From an uncultured Lysobacteraceae bacterium (lineage in GTDB: Bacteria > Pseudomonadota > Gammaproteobacteria > Xanthomonadales > Xanthomonadaceae): 64,000 nucleotides of DNA. The notes beneath the pieces were generated by a model. The model was not told the origin of the DNA. It saw only the letters and a list, made by a program, of their open reading frames with translations, and made no database searches. Each line of letters starts with the position of its first letter. Within the stretch, counting starts at the first letter, position 1. Where the stretch lies: contig CADECF010000001.1 of NCBI GenBank assembly GCA_902825775.1, positions 62,001 through 126,000 of the forward strand. Direction: 5' to 3'. The position numbers and the translations under genes were made by a program. Positions 1 to 8,340 of this stretch are shown here, one piece after another.

Positions 1-1
1 G

Positions 2-373
2 CTCGCCAGCGAAATCCGCGAGCGCGACGGCGAACGCCTGCAAGCCTGGCGCGATGCGCCGCATGAAGTGCTGATGCCCGAAGGCGAGTCGCTGCAGCGC
101 GTCTTCGATCGCGCCTGGCCTGCATTGGCGCGCGCCGGCGAGGGTTTGGGCAATGACGACACCCTGCTGGTGGTCGCGCACGACGCAGTCAACCGCGTGA
201 TCCTCTGCCATGTGCTCGGTATTCCGCTCGCACGGTTGTGGACGTTCCGGCAGGCGCCGACCACATTGAATCTGCTCGAAGGACCGGATGCGCAACGCCT
301 GGAAGTGGTGCGGCTCAACGATTGCGCGCATCACACGCCGTTTTTCGGCGAAGCGGTCCATCGCGCGTTATGA
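2..373 (+). CDS. Histidine phosphatase family protein, 3' part (N-terminus outside window)
   Basis: The reading frame is open from the first bases and 123 C-terminal residues are visible. The segment VVAHDAVNRVILCHVLGIPL matches the second catalytic-His region of the phosphoglycerate-mutase-like histidine phosphatase superfamily. The RHG motif that carries the phospho-accepting His would lie upstream of the window, so the substrate cannot be told; alpha-ribazole phosphatase or a general phosphatase are both possible. Its TGA overlaps the folC ATG by 4 nt, so the two genes are probably translated together. Confidence 0.75.
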   Translation, partial: LASEIRERDGERLQAWRDAPHEVLMPEGESLQRVFDRAWPALARAGEGLGNDDTLLVVAHDAVNRVILCHVLGIPLARLWTFRQAPTTLNLLEGPDAQRLEVVRLNDCAHHTPFFGEAVHRAL

Positions 374-1752
374 CAGGCCGTTCGCTCGCCGATTGGCTGG
401 CCCATATCGAACGCCAGCATCCCAAATCCATCGATATGGGCCTGGAGCGCGTGCGCGATGTCGCCGCACGCCTGGGTCTGGACAAGCCCGCCAAGCGCGT
501 CGTCACCGTCGGCGGCACCAACGGTAAAGGTTCCACGGTCGCTTTCATCGAAGCGATCGCGCGAGAGGCGGGTTGGAAAGTCGGCGCGTATACCTCGCCG
601 CACCTGCTGGCTTACAACGAACGCATCCGGATTGATGGAAAGGATGTCAGCGATGCCGAGCTAATCGGAGCGTTCGAATCTATCGAAGCCGCACGCTTAA
701 GCCCTTCGGGGCACCCCGTATCGAGTACGGGGCAGGCTCTTCTCCCGGAGGGAGAAGGAAAAGAGGTATCGCTGACCTATTTCGAATACGGCACCTTGGC
801 GGCGCTTTGGCTATTCGAACGCAGCGATCTGGATCTCGCGGTACTCGAAGTCGGCCTCGGCGGCCGGCTCGACGCCACCAACATTGTCGATCCCGACGTC
901 GCGGTGATCACCACCGTCGACCTCGACCATCAGGACTACCTCGGCGACGACCGCGAACTGATCGGCTTCGAAAAAGCCGGCATCGCGCGCGCCTGGAAAC
1001 CGTTGGTATTGGGCGAGGACGATCCGCCGGCCAGCGTGCTGCGTCACGCCTACGCCATCGGCGCCTCGGCGTTGCGCGCGGGCAGCGATTTCTTCTTCGA
1101 ACGCGTCGACGATGCGCATTGGCGCTGGCGCGAAATCGGCTTCGAAACGCTGTTGCCGATGCCGCAGCTGGCAGCGCCTGCGCAACTGCGCAACGCCGCC
1201 ACGGCCATCGCCGCGTTGCGCGCGCTGGACCAAGCTATTCCGGAACAGGCGTATGCCGATGGCGTCTCGGCGGCGAAAATCTCAGGGCGTCTGCAGATGT
1301 TCGAGCGCGGCGGCATACAAGTCGTGGTGGACGTCGGACACAACCCGCAAGCCGCCCGCGAACTAGCGGCGTGGCTGCAGACTCCTGTGGGAGGGGCTTC
1401 AGCCCCGACGGTCGGAGCCGAAGTTCCTCCCGCAAGAAAAGCCGGGCGCACATTCGCCGTTTTCGCCGCGCTTGGGGACAAGGATGTGGTGGGCGTCGTC
1501 GCCGCACTCGCCGATAGCATCGACCGCTGGTTTTTGGCGGGTCTTGCCGACGTCAACCCGCGCGGGCTGGACGTCGATGCATTCGCGCAACGCCTTCAAA
1601 CGACCGTCGCCGCATCCGGTGCCAGGTACCGCGCGGTGCCCGACGCCCTGGCAGCGGCCTCGACAGCGGCGGAGGCGGGCGACCGCATCCTGATTTTCGG
1701 TTCGTTCCACACCGCCGCCGCGGCGATCGTCGCCCTGCAACCGCGCGGTTAA
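370..1752 (+). CDS. folC: Bifunctional folylpolyglutamate synthase / dihydrofolate synthase
   Basis: FolC adds glutamate to dihydropteroate and folates in the cytoplasm. The Mur-ligase-type ATP loop GTNGKGST lies near residue 43, followed by YTSPHL, the ligase signature EVGLGGRLDATN and the C-terminal-domain motif VVDVGHNPQAA. The ATG at 370 gives 460 residues and an ATGA overlap with the upstream phosphatase gene; an upstream in-frame start would run into that gene. Two stretches have no family counterpart that I recognise, about residues 109-132 and 340-356. Each coincides with an intergenic-type repeat read in frame. The core motifs are intact, so the protein is probably functional. Confidence 0.93.
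   Translation: MTGRSLADWLAHIERQHPKSIDMGLERVRDVAARLGLDKPAKRVVTVGGTNGKGSTVAFIEAIAREAGWKVGAYTSPHLLAYNERIRIDGKDVSDAELIGAFESIEAARLSPSGHPVSSTGQALLPEGEGKEVSLTYFEYGTLAALWLFERSDLDLAVLEVGLGGRLDATNIVDPDVAVITTVDLDHQDYLGDDRELIGFEKAGIARAWKPLVLGEDDPPASVLRHAYAIGASALRAGSDFFFERVDDAHWRWREIGFETLLPMPQLAAPAQLRNAATAIAALRALDQAIPEQAYADGVSAAKISGRLQMFERGGIQVVVDVGHNPQAARELAAWLQTPVGGASAPTVGAEVPPARKAGRTFAVFAALGDKDVVGVVAALADSIDRWFLAGLADVNPRGLDVDAFAQRLQTTVAASGARYRAVPDALAAASTAAEAGDRILIFGSFHTAAAAIVALQPRG
695..766. repeat. Intergenic-type repeat inserted in frame in folC (first)
   Basis: The segment includes caccccgtatcgagtacggg and a ctcttctcccggagggagaag hairpin-like stretch. It resembles the CTCTCCC...GGGAGAG repeats seen between genes at 19.7k, 30.6k and 34.8k. 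It is read as roughly 23 extra residues between the otherwise FolC-like segments IEAAR and VSLTYFEYG. Confidence 0.6.
1387..1435. repeat. Palindromic repeat inserted in frame in folC (second)
   Basis: A gtgggaggggcttcagcccc arm is followed by a degenerate inverted copy ending in ttcctcccgcaag. This is the same GTGGGAGCGGCTT..AGCCGC family found between genes across the window. Here it is translated as about 20 residues between AAWLQ and GRTFAVFAALG. Confidence 0.7.
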
Positions 1753-1774
1753 TTCGGGGCTCGGCCCGCGCAGG

Positions 1775-1780
1775 TATAAT
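1775..1780 (+). promoter_or_regulatory. Perfect -10 hexamer upstream of the SPOR-domain gene
   Basis: TATAAT stands 34 nt before the ATG at 1815, in the short gap after folC. No convincing -35 is visible at the right spacing. It could give the SPOR-purF pair a promoter of its own. Confidence 0.45.
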
Positions 1781-1814
1781 TCGCGCGGCGATCCGCCGTT
1801 CCTTGCGAGCCCCG

Positions 1815-2828
1815 ATGGAACCTGCCCTCAAACAGCGCCTGTGGGGCGCCGTGATCCTGGTCGCGCTGGCGGTGATCTTCCTGCCGATGCTGATCCAGGG
1901 GCCGGCACCCGACAGCGGCGTGTCTGATGTGCCGCTGACGATGCCCGATGCGCCGGCCGGCCAGTACGAAACCCGCGAACTGCCGCTGGTCGCGCCCGGC
2001 GAAGCGCCGGAGGGCGGCGCCGTTGGCTTGGACAACACCGCCGCGAACCCCGATGCCGCCGATCTGGCGACGCCCGCGATGCCGGGCGCCGGCGCTTCGG
2101 TCGCGCAGCCTGCGCCCAGCGCATCGTCCAGCCAGCCGGTACCGCTGGGCGCCGAGGGCGTTTCGGAGCCCGCCGCGCTGCCCGCAGAGATCGCGCCGGC
2201 GCCCGCCAGCCCCGCCAGCACGCTGCCCGCACCTGCGGCCGGCGGCGACTACGCGGTCAATCTGGGCAGCTTCGCCAACGCGGCCAACGCCGAAGGCGTC
2301 GTGCGAGCGCTCAAGCAGTCGCAATTGCCCGGCTACAGCGAACCGGCCACCGTCAACGGCCGCAGCGGTTATCGCGTCCGAGTCGGCCCTTACGCCACGC
2401 GCGCCGACGCCGAAGCCGCCCGTTTGCGCGCGCAGCAACTGCGCGGCGATCTGCGCGGCAACGTGGTCGTATTGGACGCGGAGCCTTTAACCGCCAAACC
2501 GGCGTCCCCATCTACGGCTCAGCCGGTCACGGCCAAGCCGATGGCGACGGCGCCGAAACCGGTCGCCAGCGCGCCGGCGCCGTCCGCGGCCGGCACCGGT
2601 TTCGCCGTCCAGTTGGGCGCTTTCAGTAAGGTTGCGGAGGCCAATGCCATGCGCGATCGCCTTCGCGCGGCCGGCTTCAGCGCCTTCGTCGAACAGGTCA
2701 ATACCGACAAGGGCGTGCTGTCGCGCGTGCGGGTCGGGCCGGTGGTCGCGCGTAGCGAAGCCGATCAATTGAAATCGCAAGTGAAAGCCAAGACCGGGAT
2801 GGACGGCATCGTCCGCCCGCATCCTTAA
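1815..2828 (+). CDS. SPOR-domain inner-membrane protein, DedD-like
   Basis: The predicted protein of 337 residues has a short cytoplasmic N-terminus, one membrane segment (about residues 9-26, LWGAVILVALAVIFLPML) and a long Ala/Pro-rich periplasmic linker. Two SPOR domains follow, at about 144-220 and 260-337. SPOR domains bind denuded septal peptidoglycan, so a cell-division role is likely by family. A TTG at 1803 is possible, but the ATG at 1815 gives the DedD-like start. The place between folC and purF matches dedD context, but the cvpA gene usual in that neighbourhood is absent. Confidence 0.85.
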   Translation: MEPALKQRLWGAVILVALAVIFLPMLIQGPAPDSGVSDVPLTMPDAPAGQYETRELPLVAPGEAPEGGAVGLDNTAANPDAADLATPAMPGAGASVAQPAPSASSSQPVPLGAEGVSEPAALPAEIAPAPASPASTLPAPAAGGDYAVNLGSFANAANAEGVVRALKQSQLPGYSEPATVNGRSGYRVRVGPYATRADAEAARLRAQQLRGDLRGNVVVLDAEPLTAKPASPSTAQPVTAKPMATAPKPVASAPAPSAAGTGFAVQLGAFSKVAEANAMRDRLRAAGFSAFVEQVNTDKGVLSRVRVGPVVARSEADQLKSQVKAKTGMDGIVRPHP

Positions 2829-2876
2829 TCGATAGTTCCAGCAGTTGCGGCGCATCGGCGCTGCGGAGAAACGTAC

Positions 2877-4349
2877 ATGTGCGGCATCGTCGGTATCGTC
2901 GGGACCAGTGAAGTCGCCGCTGCGCTTTACGACGGCTTGACCGTGCTTCAGCACCGCGGCCAGGACGCCGCCGGCATCGCCACCGCCGACGGCTCGCATC
3001 TGCGCGTCCACAAAGGCAACGGCCTGGTGCGCGATGTGTTCGACGCCAAGGCCATGCGCCTGCTGGAAGGCCGCGTCGGCATCGCCCACTGCCGCTATCC
3101 GACCGCCGGCAGCGAAGGCCTGGACGAAGCGCAGCCGTTCTACGTCAACTCGCCTTACGGCATCGCGCTGGCGCACAACGGCAACCTGGTCAACACCGAC
3201 GCGCTGCGGCGCGAGGTGTTCGAGCAGGACCGGCGCAACGTCAACACCGAGTCCGATTCGGAAGTGCTGCTGAATGTCTTCGCGCACGAACTCGACACGC
3301 AGAAGGCGCTGACGCCCGAGTCCGTCTTCAAAGCGGTCGAAGGCGTGAACCGCCGCGCGAAAGGCGGCTATGCCGTGGTCGCGACGGTGCTGGGCCTGGG
3401 CCTGGTCGGTTTCCGCGACCCGCACGGCATCCGCCCGCTGGTGCTGGGCAAGCGCGCCACCGACAACGGCACCGAATACGCCATCGCTTCCGAATCCGTG
3501 GCGCTCGACATCCTCGGTTTCGAGCGCATGCGCGACGTCGCCCCCGGCGAAGCGGTGGTGGTCACCGCCCGCGGCGAGCTGCACACCCGCATCTGCGCCG
3601 AGAACCCGCAACATACGCCGTGCATCTTCGAATACGTCTATTTCGCGCGGCCGGACTCGATGATGGACGAGATCTCCGTGCACAAGGCGCGCATGCGCAT
3701 GGGTGTGACGCTCGGCGAGAAGATCCTGCGCGAGCGGCCCGACCACGACATCGACGTGGTGATCCCGATCCCGGACACCTCGCGCGATGCGGCGCTGGAA
3801 ATCTCCAACCTGCTCAACGTGAAGTACCGAGAGGGCTTCATCAAGAACCGCTACGTCGGCCGCACCTTCATCATGCCGGGGCAGGGCGAGCGGGCCAAGT
3901 CGGTGAAGCGCAAGCTCAATCCGATCCCGCTGGAATTCAGGAACCGCGTCGTACTGCTGGTGGACGACTCGATCGTCCGCGGCACCACCTCCAAACAGAT
4001 CGTGCAGATGGCGCGCGATGCCGGCGCGCGCAAGGTTTACCTCGCCTCCGCGGCGCCGCCGGTGCGCTATCCGAACATCTACGGCATCGACATGCCGTCG
4101 TCGGAAGAACTGGTGGCGCACGGCCGCAGCGAGAAGGAAATCGAAGAATTGCTCGGCTGCGATTGGCTGATCTATCAGGATCTGACCGATCTGGAGGCCG
4201 CGGTCGCGGGGCCGAAATTCCCGGGCCGCAAGTTCGACAGCTCCTGTTTCAGCGGCGAGTATGTGACGGGCATCGAGCCTGGGTATTTCGAGCGCATCCA
4301 GCAGTTGCGCTCCGACGAAGCCAAGAGAAAGCGGCGGATCGCCTCGTAA
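2877..4349 (+). CDS. purF: Amidophosphoribosyltransferase (purine synthesis, first step)
   Basis: PurF converts PRPP and glutamine to phosphoribosylamine. MCGIVGIVG exposes the catalytic Cys2 of the N-terminal Ntn glutaminase domain. The C-terminal phosphoribosyltransferase domain has the PRPP loop [19 protein letters not shown]. The length of 490 residues is normal for the family. A ggagaaa ribosome site precedes the ATG. It starts 48 nt after the SPOR gene and is probably co-transcribed with it. Confidence 0.97.
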   Translation: MCGIVGIVGTSEVAAALYDGLTVLQHRGQDAAGIATADGSHLRVHKGNGLVRDVFDAKAMRLLEGRVGIAHCRYPTAGSEGLDEAQPFYVNSPYGIALAHNGNLVNTDALRREVFEQDRRNVNTESDSEVLLNVFAHELDTQKALTPESVFKAVEGVNRRAKGGYAVVATVLGLGLVGFRDPHGIRPLVLGKRATDNGTEYAIASESVALDILGFERMRDVAPGEAVVVTARGELHTRICAENPQHTPCIFEYVYFARPDSMMDEISVHKARMRMGVTLGEKILRERPDHDIDVVIPIPDTSRDAALEISNLLNVKYREGFIKNRYVGRTFIMPGQGERAKSVKRKLNPIPLEFRNRVVLLVDDSIVRGTTSKQIVQMARDAGARKVYLASAAPPVRYPNIYGIDMPSSEELVAHGRSEKEIEELLGCDWLIYQDLTDLEAAVAGPKFPGRKFDSSCFSGEYVTGIEPGYFERIQQLRSDEAKRKRRIAS

Positions 4350-4360
4350 CTTCCGACCTC

Positions 4361-4499
4361 CGTCATCCCAGCGAATGCTGGGACCCATTTGCTTTTGTTT
4401 TTACCGGCAACGAAGTAACTGGATTCCCGCTTTCGCGAGAATGACGGCTGAAGCCGAAGCAAGATCAAAATGGGTCCCAGCTTTCGCTGGGATGACGGG
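4361..4499. repeat. Inverted CGTCATCCCAGCGAA..TGGGACCCA repeat
   Basis: Arms cgtcatcccagcgaatgctg (from 4361) and its near-complement ending at 4499 face each other, with a related ttcgcgagaatgacgg element between them. The same family recurs at 13.3k and 21.9-22.0k. It may act as a bidirectional terminator, or simply be a mobile palindromic repeat. Confidence 0.8.
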
Positions 4500-4507
4500 A
4501 TAGGGAA

Positions 4508-5311
4508 GTGACGTGCATTTTTGAGACTGCGCGAGAATGTCTTGATTCAGCGACATGCGAAAGCAAGGTCGCTGCGACCTTCGCCGCGGCAGCTTCTTTC
4601 GCCAGCGGCGAATTGGCGGTTCAGACGGATTCTCCGGCGCCGGACGCGATCAGCATGCCCGGCCGCCCGTCGAAACCTGCGCTGGTGCACCCGCGCGACC
4701 TGCCCAAGCGCGGCCTCGGTACGCAAGAAGGCCGCGCCGCCTTCATCCACGCCATCGCCCATATCGAATTCAACGCCATCGACTTGGCTTGGGACGCGGT
4801 CTACCGTTTCCGCGGCATGCCGCCCGACTACTACGCCGATTGGGCGAGCGTGGCCAACGACGAAGCGCGGCATTTCGTCATGCTGCGCGAACGCTTGCAG
4901 CGATTGGGTTACGACTACGGCGATTTCGGCGCCCACAACGGCTTGTGGGAAATGGCCGAGAAAACCGCGCACGATGGCCTGGCGCGGATGGCATTGGTGC
5001 CGCGCGTGCTGGAGGCGCGCGGGCTCGATGTGACGCCGGGCATGATCGTCAAGCTGCGCTCGCTCGGCGACGAGGAGACCGTCGCCATCCTGGAGATCAT
5101 CCTGCGCGAGGAAGTCGCGCACGTCGCCGCGGGCTCGCGCTGGTTCCGCTGGTTCTGCGAACGCGCCGGCGTGCAGCCGGAAACGCGTTTCCGCGAGCTG
5201 CTCGCCGAGTACGCGCGCGGCGTGCTGCATGGGCCGTTCAATATCGAAGCACGCAGCGCCGCCGGCTTCGGCGACGAAGAACTAAAGGCCCTGCAGCAAC
5301 TCTCAGAATGA
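4508..5311 (+). CDS. Ferritin-like domain protein, DUF455 family
   Basis: A 267-residue helical protein with acidic and His residues typical of a di-iron ferritin-like bundle: IAHIEFNAIDLAWD near residue 80, NDEARHF near 117 and REEVAHVAAG near 203. The start is GTG at 4508 after tagggaa; the family-like opening IFETARECL follows at once, supporting this start. DUF455 proteins are usually uncharacterised, and some are annotated as related to tRNA-modifying ferritin-like enzymes. The actual reaction is unknown. Confidence 0.8.
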   Translation: MTCIFETARECLDSATCESKVAATFAAAASFASGELAVQTDSPAPDAISMPGRPSKPALVHPRDLPKRGLGTQEGRAAFIHAIAHIEFNAIDLAWDAVYRFRGMPPDYYADWASVANDEARHFVMLRERLQRLGYDYGDFGAHNGLWEMAEKTAHDGLARMALVPRVLEARGLDVTPGMIVKLRSLGDEETVAILEIILREEVAHVAAGSRWFRWFCERAGVQPETRFRELLAEYARGVLHGPFNIEARSAAGFGDEELKALQQLSE

Positions 5312-5346
5312 ATGTAGTCCGGGTGGGGCCGAAGGTTACCGTTTTT

Positions 5347-5436
5347 TGTAGAGCGGAGCTTGCTCCGCTGCTCTTGTAGGTGCGAATAAATTCGCATCTA
5401 CCCGGATAAAGCAGCGGGGCAAGCCCCGCTCTACAA
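5347..5436. repeat. Inverted TGTAGAGCGGRGCTTG repeat abutting the lpxH stop
   Basis: Arms tgtagagcggagcttgctcc and caagccccgctctacaa flank a small gtaggtgcgaataaattcgc palindrome. The last six bases lie inside lpxH and provide its final Leu codon and TAG stop on the minus strand. Confidence 0.8.
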
Positions 5437-6168
5437 GGACGATAGCCGCGCACCGTCGCTGTCGACCCGCAGCACCGATCCTTGCGTATACCAATCGCCG
5501 AGCACGATGCGCCGGTGCGGATTGCCGGCGACGTCGAGTTCATGCACCGCAGGCCGATGCGTATGCCCATGGATCAGCGTATCGATGCCGTAGCGCGCGA
5601 ACGTATCCGCGACGGTGCTCGGCGACACATCGGTGATCGTTTCCATCGTGCCCGCGTCGCGCAGTTCGCCTTGGCGCGCCTTGCTCGCAGCACGGGCCCG
5701 TCCGGCGAACGCCAGCCGCGCCGCCAGCGGTTGCGCCAGGAACTGCGCCTGCCAGGCCGGATCGCGCGTCTGCGCGCGGAACTGCTGATAGGCCGTGTCG
5801 TCCGTGCAGAGCAGGTCGCCGTGCATCAGCAGCGTCGGCCGGCCGTACAGCATCACCACCGCCGGATCGGGCAGGATGGCCATGCCGGCGCGCCGCGCAT
5901 ACGCGTCGCCGACCAGGAAATCGCGGTTTCCGCGGATGAAGCTCACCGGCACGCCGCCATCGGCGAGCGTTTTCAGTTTGTCCGCGACGAAGGCGCCGGC
6001 GTCGGAAGGGTCGTCGTCGCCGACCCAGGCCTCGAACAAATCGCCCAGGATGTAGAGCGCATCGGCGTGGCGCGCTTCGCCGTCGACGAATTCGCCGAAG
6101 AGTCGGGTGATGTCGGGGCGCGCGGGGTCGAGGTGAAGGTCGGAAATGAACAGCGTGGTCATGCGCAT
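5431..6168 (-). CDS. lpxH: UDP-2,3-diacylglucosamine diphosphatase
   Basis: LpxH hydrolyses UDP-2,3-diacylglucosamine to lipid X in lipid A synthesis, at the inner-membrane face. The calcineurin-like metallophosphatase motifs are all visible: DLHLDP near residue 10, [12 protein letters not shown] near 42, GNRD near 80, HGDLLCTDD near 115 and HGHTHRP near 200. Length 245 is normal. The start may be the ATG at 6168 or the ATG at 6162 ([10 protein letters not shown]). Palindromic repeats sit 1-2 nt before the 6168 start and across the stop codon, leaving no obvious ribosome site for 6168. Confidence 0.95.
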   Translation of the reverse strand: MRMTTLFISDLHLDPARPDITRLFGEFVDGEARHADALYILGDLFEAWVGDDDPSDAGAFVADKLKTLADGGVPVSFIRGNRDFLVGDAYARRAGMAILPDPAVVMLYGRPTLLMHGDLLCTDDTAYQQFRAQTRDPAWQAQFLAQPLAARLAFAGRARAASKARQGELRDAGTMETITDVSPSTVADTFARYGIDTLIHGHTHRPAVHELDVAGNPHRRIVLGDWYTQGSVLRVDSDGARLSSL

Positions 6169-6169
6169 A

Positions 6170-6250
6170 TTGTAGAGCGGAGCTTGCTCCGCTGCTTTTC
6201 TCCCCGTTCGTGCATCCGGCCGGCGCAGCGGAGCAAGCTCCGCTCTACAA
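6170..6250. repeat. Inverted TGTAGAGCGGAGCTTGCTCCGCT repeat at the lpxH start
   Basis: Near-perfect inverted arms ttgtagagcggagcttgctc and gagcaagctccgctctacaa lie between the divergent lpxH and gltX genes. The same family ends lpxH at 5347-5436. Confidence 0.85.
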
Positions 6251-6272
6251 AGACCTGGCTGGCTGGGTCCGG

Positions 6273-6278
6273 TAAAAT
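6273..6278 (+). promoter_or_regulatory. Possible gltX -10 element
   Basis: TAAAAT lies 28 nt before the gltX ATG, just outside the repeat. The hexamer at the 17-nt spacing (aagacc) is a poor -35, so support is weak. Confidence 0.3.
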
Positions 6279-6305
6279 GGCGGCATTCCGTCCTATGGCT
6301 CCAAC

Positions 6306-7706
6306 ATGACCTGCCGCACCCGCTTCGCTCCCAGTCCCACCGGCTATCTGCACATCGGCGGCGCGCGCACCGCGCTGTATTGCTGGCTGGAAGCGCGCCG
6401 TCGCGGCGGGCAGTTCATCCTGCGCATCGAGGACACCGACCGCGAGCGCAGCACGCAGGCGGCGATCGACGCGATCCTGCAGGCGATGGAGTGGCTGGGC
6501 CTGGACTACGACGAAGGCCCGATCTACCAGACCCAGCGCCTCGACCGCTACCGCGAGGTGGCCGAGCAACTGGTCGCGTCCGGGCACGCGTACTACGCCT
6601 ACGAGCCCAAGGAAGAACTCGAAGCGATCCGCGAAAAGGCCATGGCGGCGGGCGAGAAGCCGCGCTACAACGGCGCCTATCGCGATCGGAGCGAGGGCTA
6701 TCGCGACGATCCGAATCGCGTGATCCGCTTCAAGAATCCGGTCGGCGGCACGGTCGCGTTCGAAGACAAGGTCAAAGGCCGGATCGAGTGGAGCAACGAC
6801 GAGCTCGACGATCTGGTGATTTTCCGTTCCGATGGCTATCCCACCTACAATTTCGCGGTAGTCGTCGACGATCTGGACATGAAGATCACCGACGTCGTGC
6901 GCGGCGACGACCACGTCAACAACACGCCGCGCCAGGTCAATATCTATCGGGCGCTAGGCGCGCCGGTGCCGTATTTCGCGCACTTGCCGATGATCCTGGA
7001 TCCGGATGGCGCCAAATTGTCCAAGCGCACCGGCGCGGCGGACGTCATGCAATACCGCGACGAGGGCTACCTGCCGCACGCGCTGCTGAATTACCTGGTG
7101 CGGTTGGGCTGGTCGCACGGCGACCAGGAGATATTCTCGATCGCGCAGATGACAGAGTTGTTCGATCTGAAGGACGTCAACGCCAAGGCCTCGCGGCTGG
7201 ATCCGGCCAAGCTCGGCTGGCTCAACCAGCAATATTTGAAGAACGACGATCCCAACGATGTCGCCAAGCACCTCGAGTGGCATCTGCTCAACGAAGGCTA
7301 CGATCTGGCGCAAGGGCCGGCACCGGCCGACGTGGTGATCGCATTGCGCGACCGCGTGCAAACGTTGAAGGAAATGGCCGCGCGCGCCGCGGTCTGGTAT
7401 CGGCCGCTGCAGCAGTACGACGATGCGGCCGTCGCCAAGCATCTGACCGCAGCCGCAGCCGCGCCCTTGGCCGATGTGCGCGAACGCTTGTCGAAACTAT
7501 CGTCCTGGACCGCCGAAGCGGTCGGTGCCGCTTTGCACGAGACCGCCGAAGCGCTCGGCATCGGCATGGGCAAGATCGCGCAGCCGCTGCGCGTAGCCAT
7601 CACCGGCACCCAGGTGAGCCCCGATATCTCGCAGACGGTCTATCTGGCGGGGCAGGGCGAGGCCGTGAAACGCATCGATGCGGCCCTGCAGCGTATCGCG
7701 GCTTGA
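6306..7706 (+). CDS. gltX: Glutamate--tRNA ligase
   Basis: Class I aminoacyl-tRNA synthetase charging tRNA-Glu in the cytoplasm. The HIGH-type motif is in [13 protein letters not shown] (about residues 9-21) and the KMSKS-type loop is KLSKRTG (near 238). Length 466 is normal for a discriminating bacterial GluRS. Other known features are [14 protein letters not shown] and [13 protein letters not shown]. The zur gene follows after 31 nt on the same strand and may be read through from it. Confidence 0.97.
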   Translation: MTCRTRFAPSPTGYLHIGGARTALYCWLEARRRGGQFILRIEDTDRERSTQAAIDAILQAMEWLGLDYDEGPIYQTQRLDRYREVAEQLVASGHAYYAYEPKEELEAIREKAMAAGEKPRYNGAYRDRSEGYRDDPNRVIRFKNPVGGTVAFEDKVKGRIEWSNDELDDLVIFRSDGYPTYNFAVVVDDLDMKITDVVRGDDHVNNTPRQVNIYRALGAPVPYFAHLPMILDPDGAKLSKRTGAADVMQYRDEGYLPHALLNYLVRLGWSHGDQEIFSIAQMTELFDLKDVNAKASRLDPAKLGWLNQQYLKNDDPNDVAKHLEWHLLNEGYDLAQGPAPADVVIALRDRVQTLKEMAARAAVWYRPLQQYDDAAVAKHLTAAAAAPLADVRERLSKLSSWTAEAVGAALHETAEALGIGMGKIAQPLRVAITGTQVSPDISQTVYLAGQGEAVKRIDAALQRIAA

Positions 7707-7737
7707 GTCCGGACCCCGACGCCACCATTATTCGGAT

Positions 7738-8226
7738 ATGGCCAGCCACGCCTGCATCGATCCCAAGCATCATGTGCACGACGCCCCCGGCTTCGTGCAC
7801 GCGGTCGAGCGCGCCTGCCACGAGCGTGGCCTGCGCCTGACGCCGATCCGCGCGCGCGTGCTGGGGTTGATCGCCGACGGCGGCAAGCCGCTGAAAGCCT
7901 ACGACCTGCTCGAACAGGTGCGCAGCGGCGAAGGCGCCGGCGCCGCGGCTCCGCCTACCGTGTATCGCGCGCTCGATTTCCTGCTCGCCAACGGCTTCAT
8001 CCACAAGCTCGAATCGGTCAATGCTTTCGTCGCCTGCCATCATCCGAACACCGCTCAGCATTCGGTGCCGTTCCTGATCTGCGACCGCTGCCACAACGCG
8101 GTGGAATTGGAAGACAAGCACGTCGTCGCCCAGCTCGACGAACGCGCTCGCGCGCTCGGCTTCATGCCGCAGGCGCAGACGCTGGAAGTGCATGGCCTCT
8201 GCGCGGACTGCGCGCGCGCTGCCTGA
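7738..8226 (+). CDS. zur: Fur-family regulator, probably zinc-sensing Zur
   Basis: A 162-residue Fur-type repressor. The winged helix covers about residues 20-90 (RGLRLTPIRARVLGLIAD, PTVYRALDFLLANGFIHKLES). The dimerisation and metal region has HHP, FLICDRCHNAVELED and a C-terminal CADC, the paired CxxC sites of a structural zinc. The Zur assignment rests on the FICDRC and C-terminal CxxC pattern and on a strong candidate Zur box in front of a ZnuD-type receptor 4.6 kb downstream. The start at 7738 is the first ATG after gltX. Confidence 0.83.
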   Translation: MASHACIDPKHHVHDAPGFVHAVERACHERGLRLTPIRARVLGLIADGGKPLKAYDLLEQVRSGEGAGAAAPPTVYRALDFLLANGFIHKLESVNAFVACHHPNTAQHSVPFLICDRCHNAVELEDKHVVAQLDERARALGFMPQAQTLEVHGLCADCARAA

Positions 8227-8238
8227 GCCTGTGCTTTT

Positions 8239-8320
8239 GTGGGAGCGGCTTTAGCCGCGAGCTTTCCCCGGCTCTAATCGAAGCAAGATCAAAAGATCGC
8301 GGCTAAAGCCGCTCCCACAA
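8239..8320. repeat. Inverted GTGGGAGCGGCTTTAGCCGCGAGCT repeat
   Basis: Arms tgtgggagcggctttagccg and cggctaaagccgctcccaca lie between the converging zur and MFS genes. This is the commonest palindromic family of the window. Confidence 0.85.
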
Positions 8321-8340
8321 AAGGCAAAAAAAGGCCTCGC

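Noticed and set aside
2487-4388. A 633-codon frame antisense to purF
   Set aside because: It has the His/Asp/Arg-rich composition typical of the complement of a high-GC gene and no recognisable motif; purF is certain.
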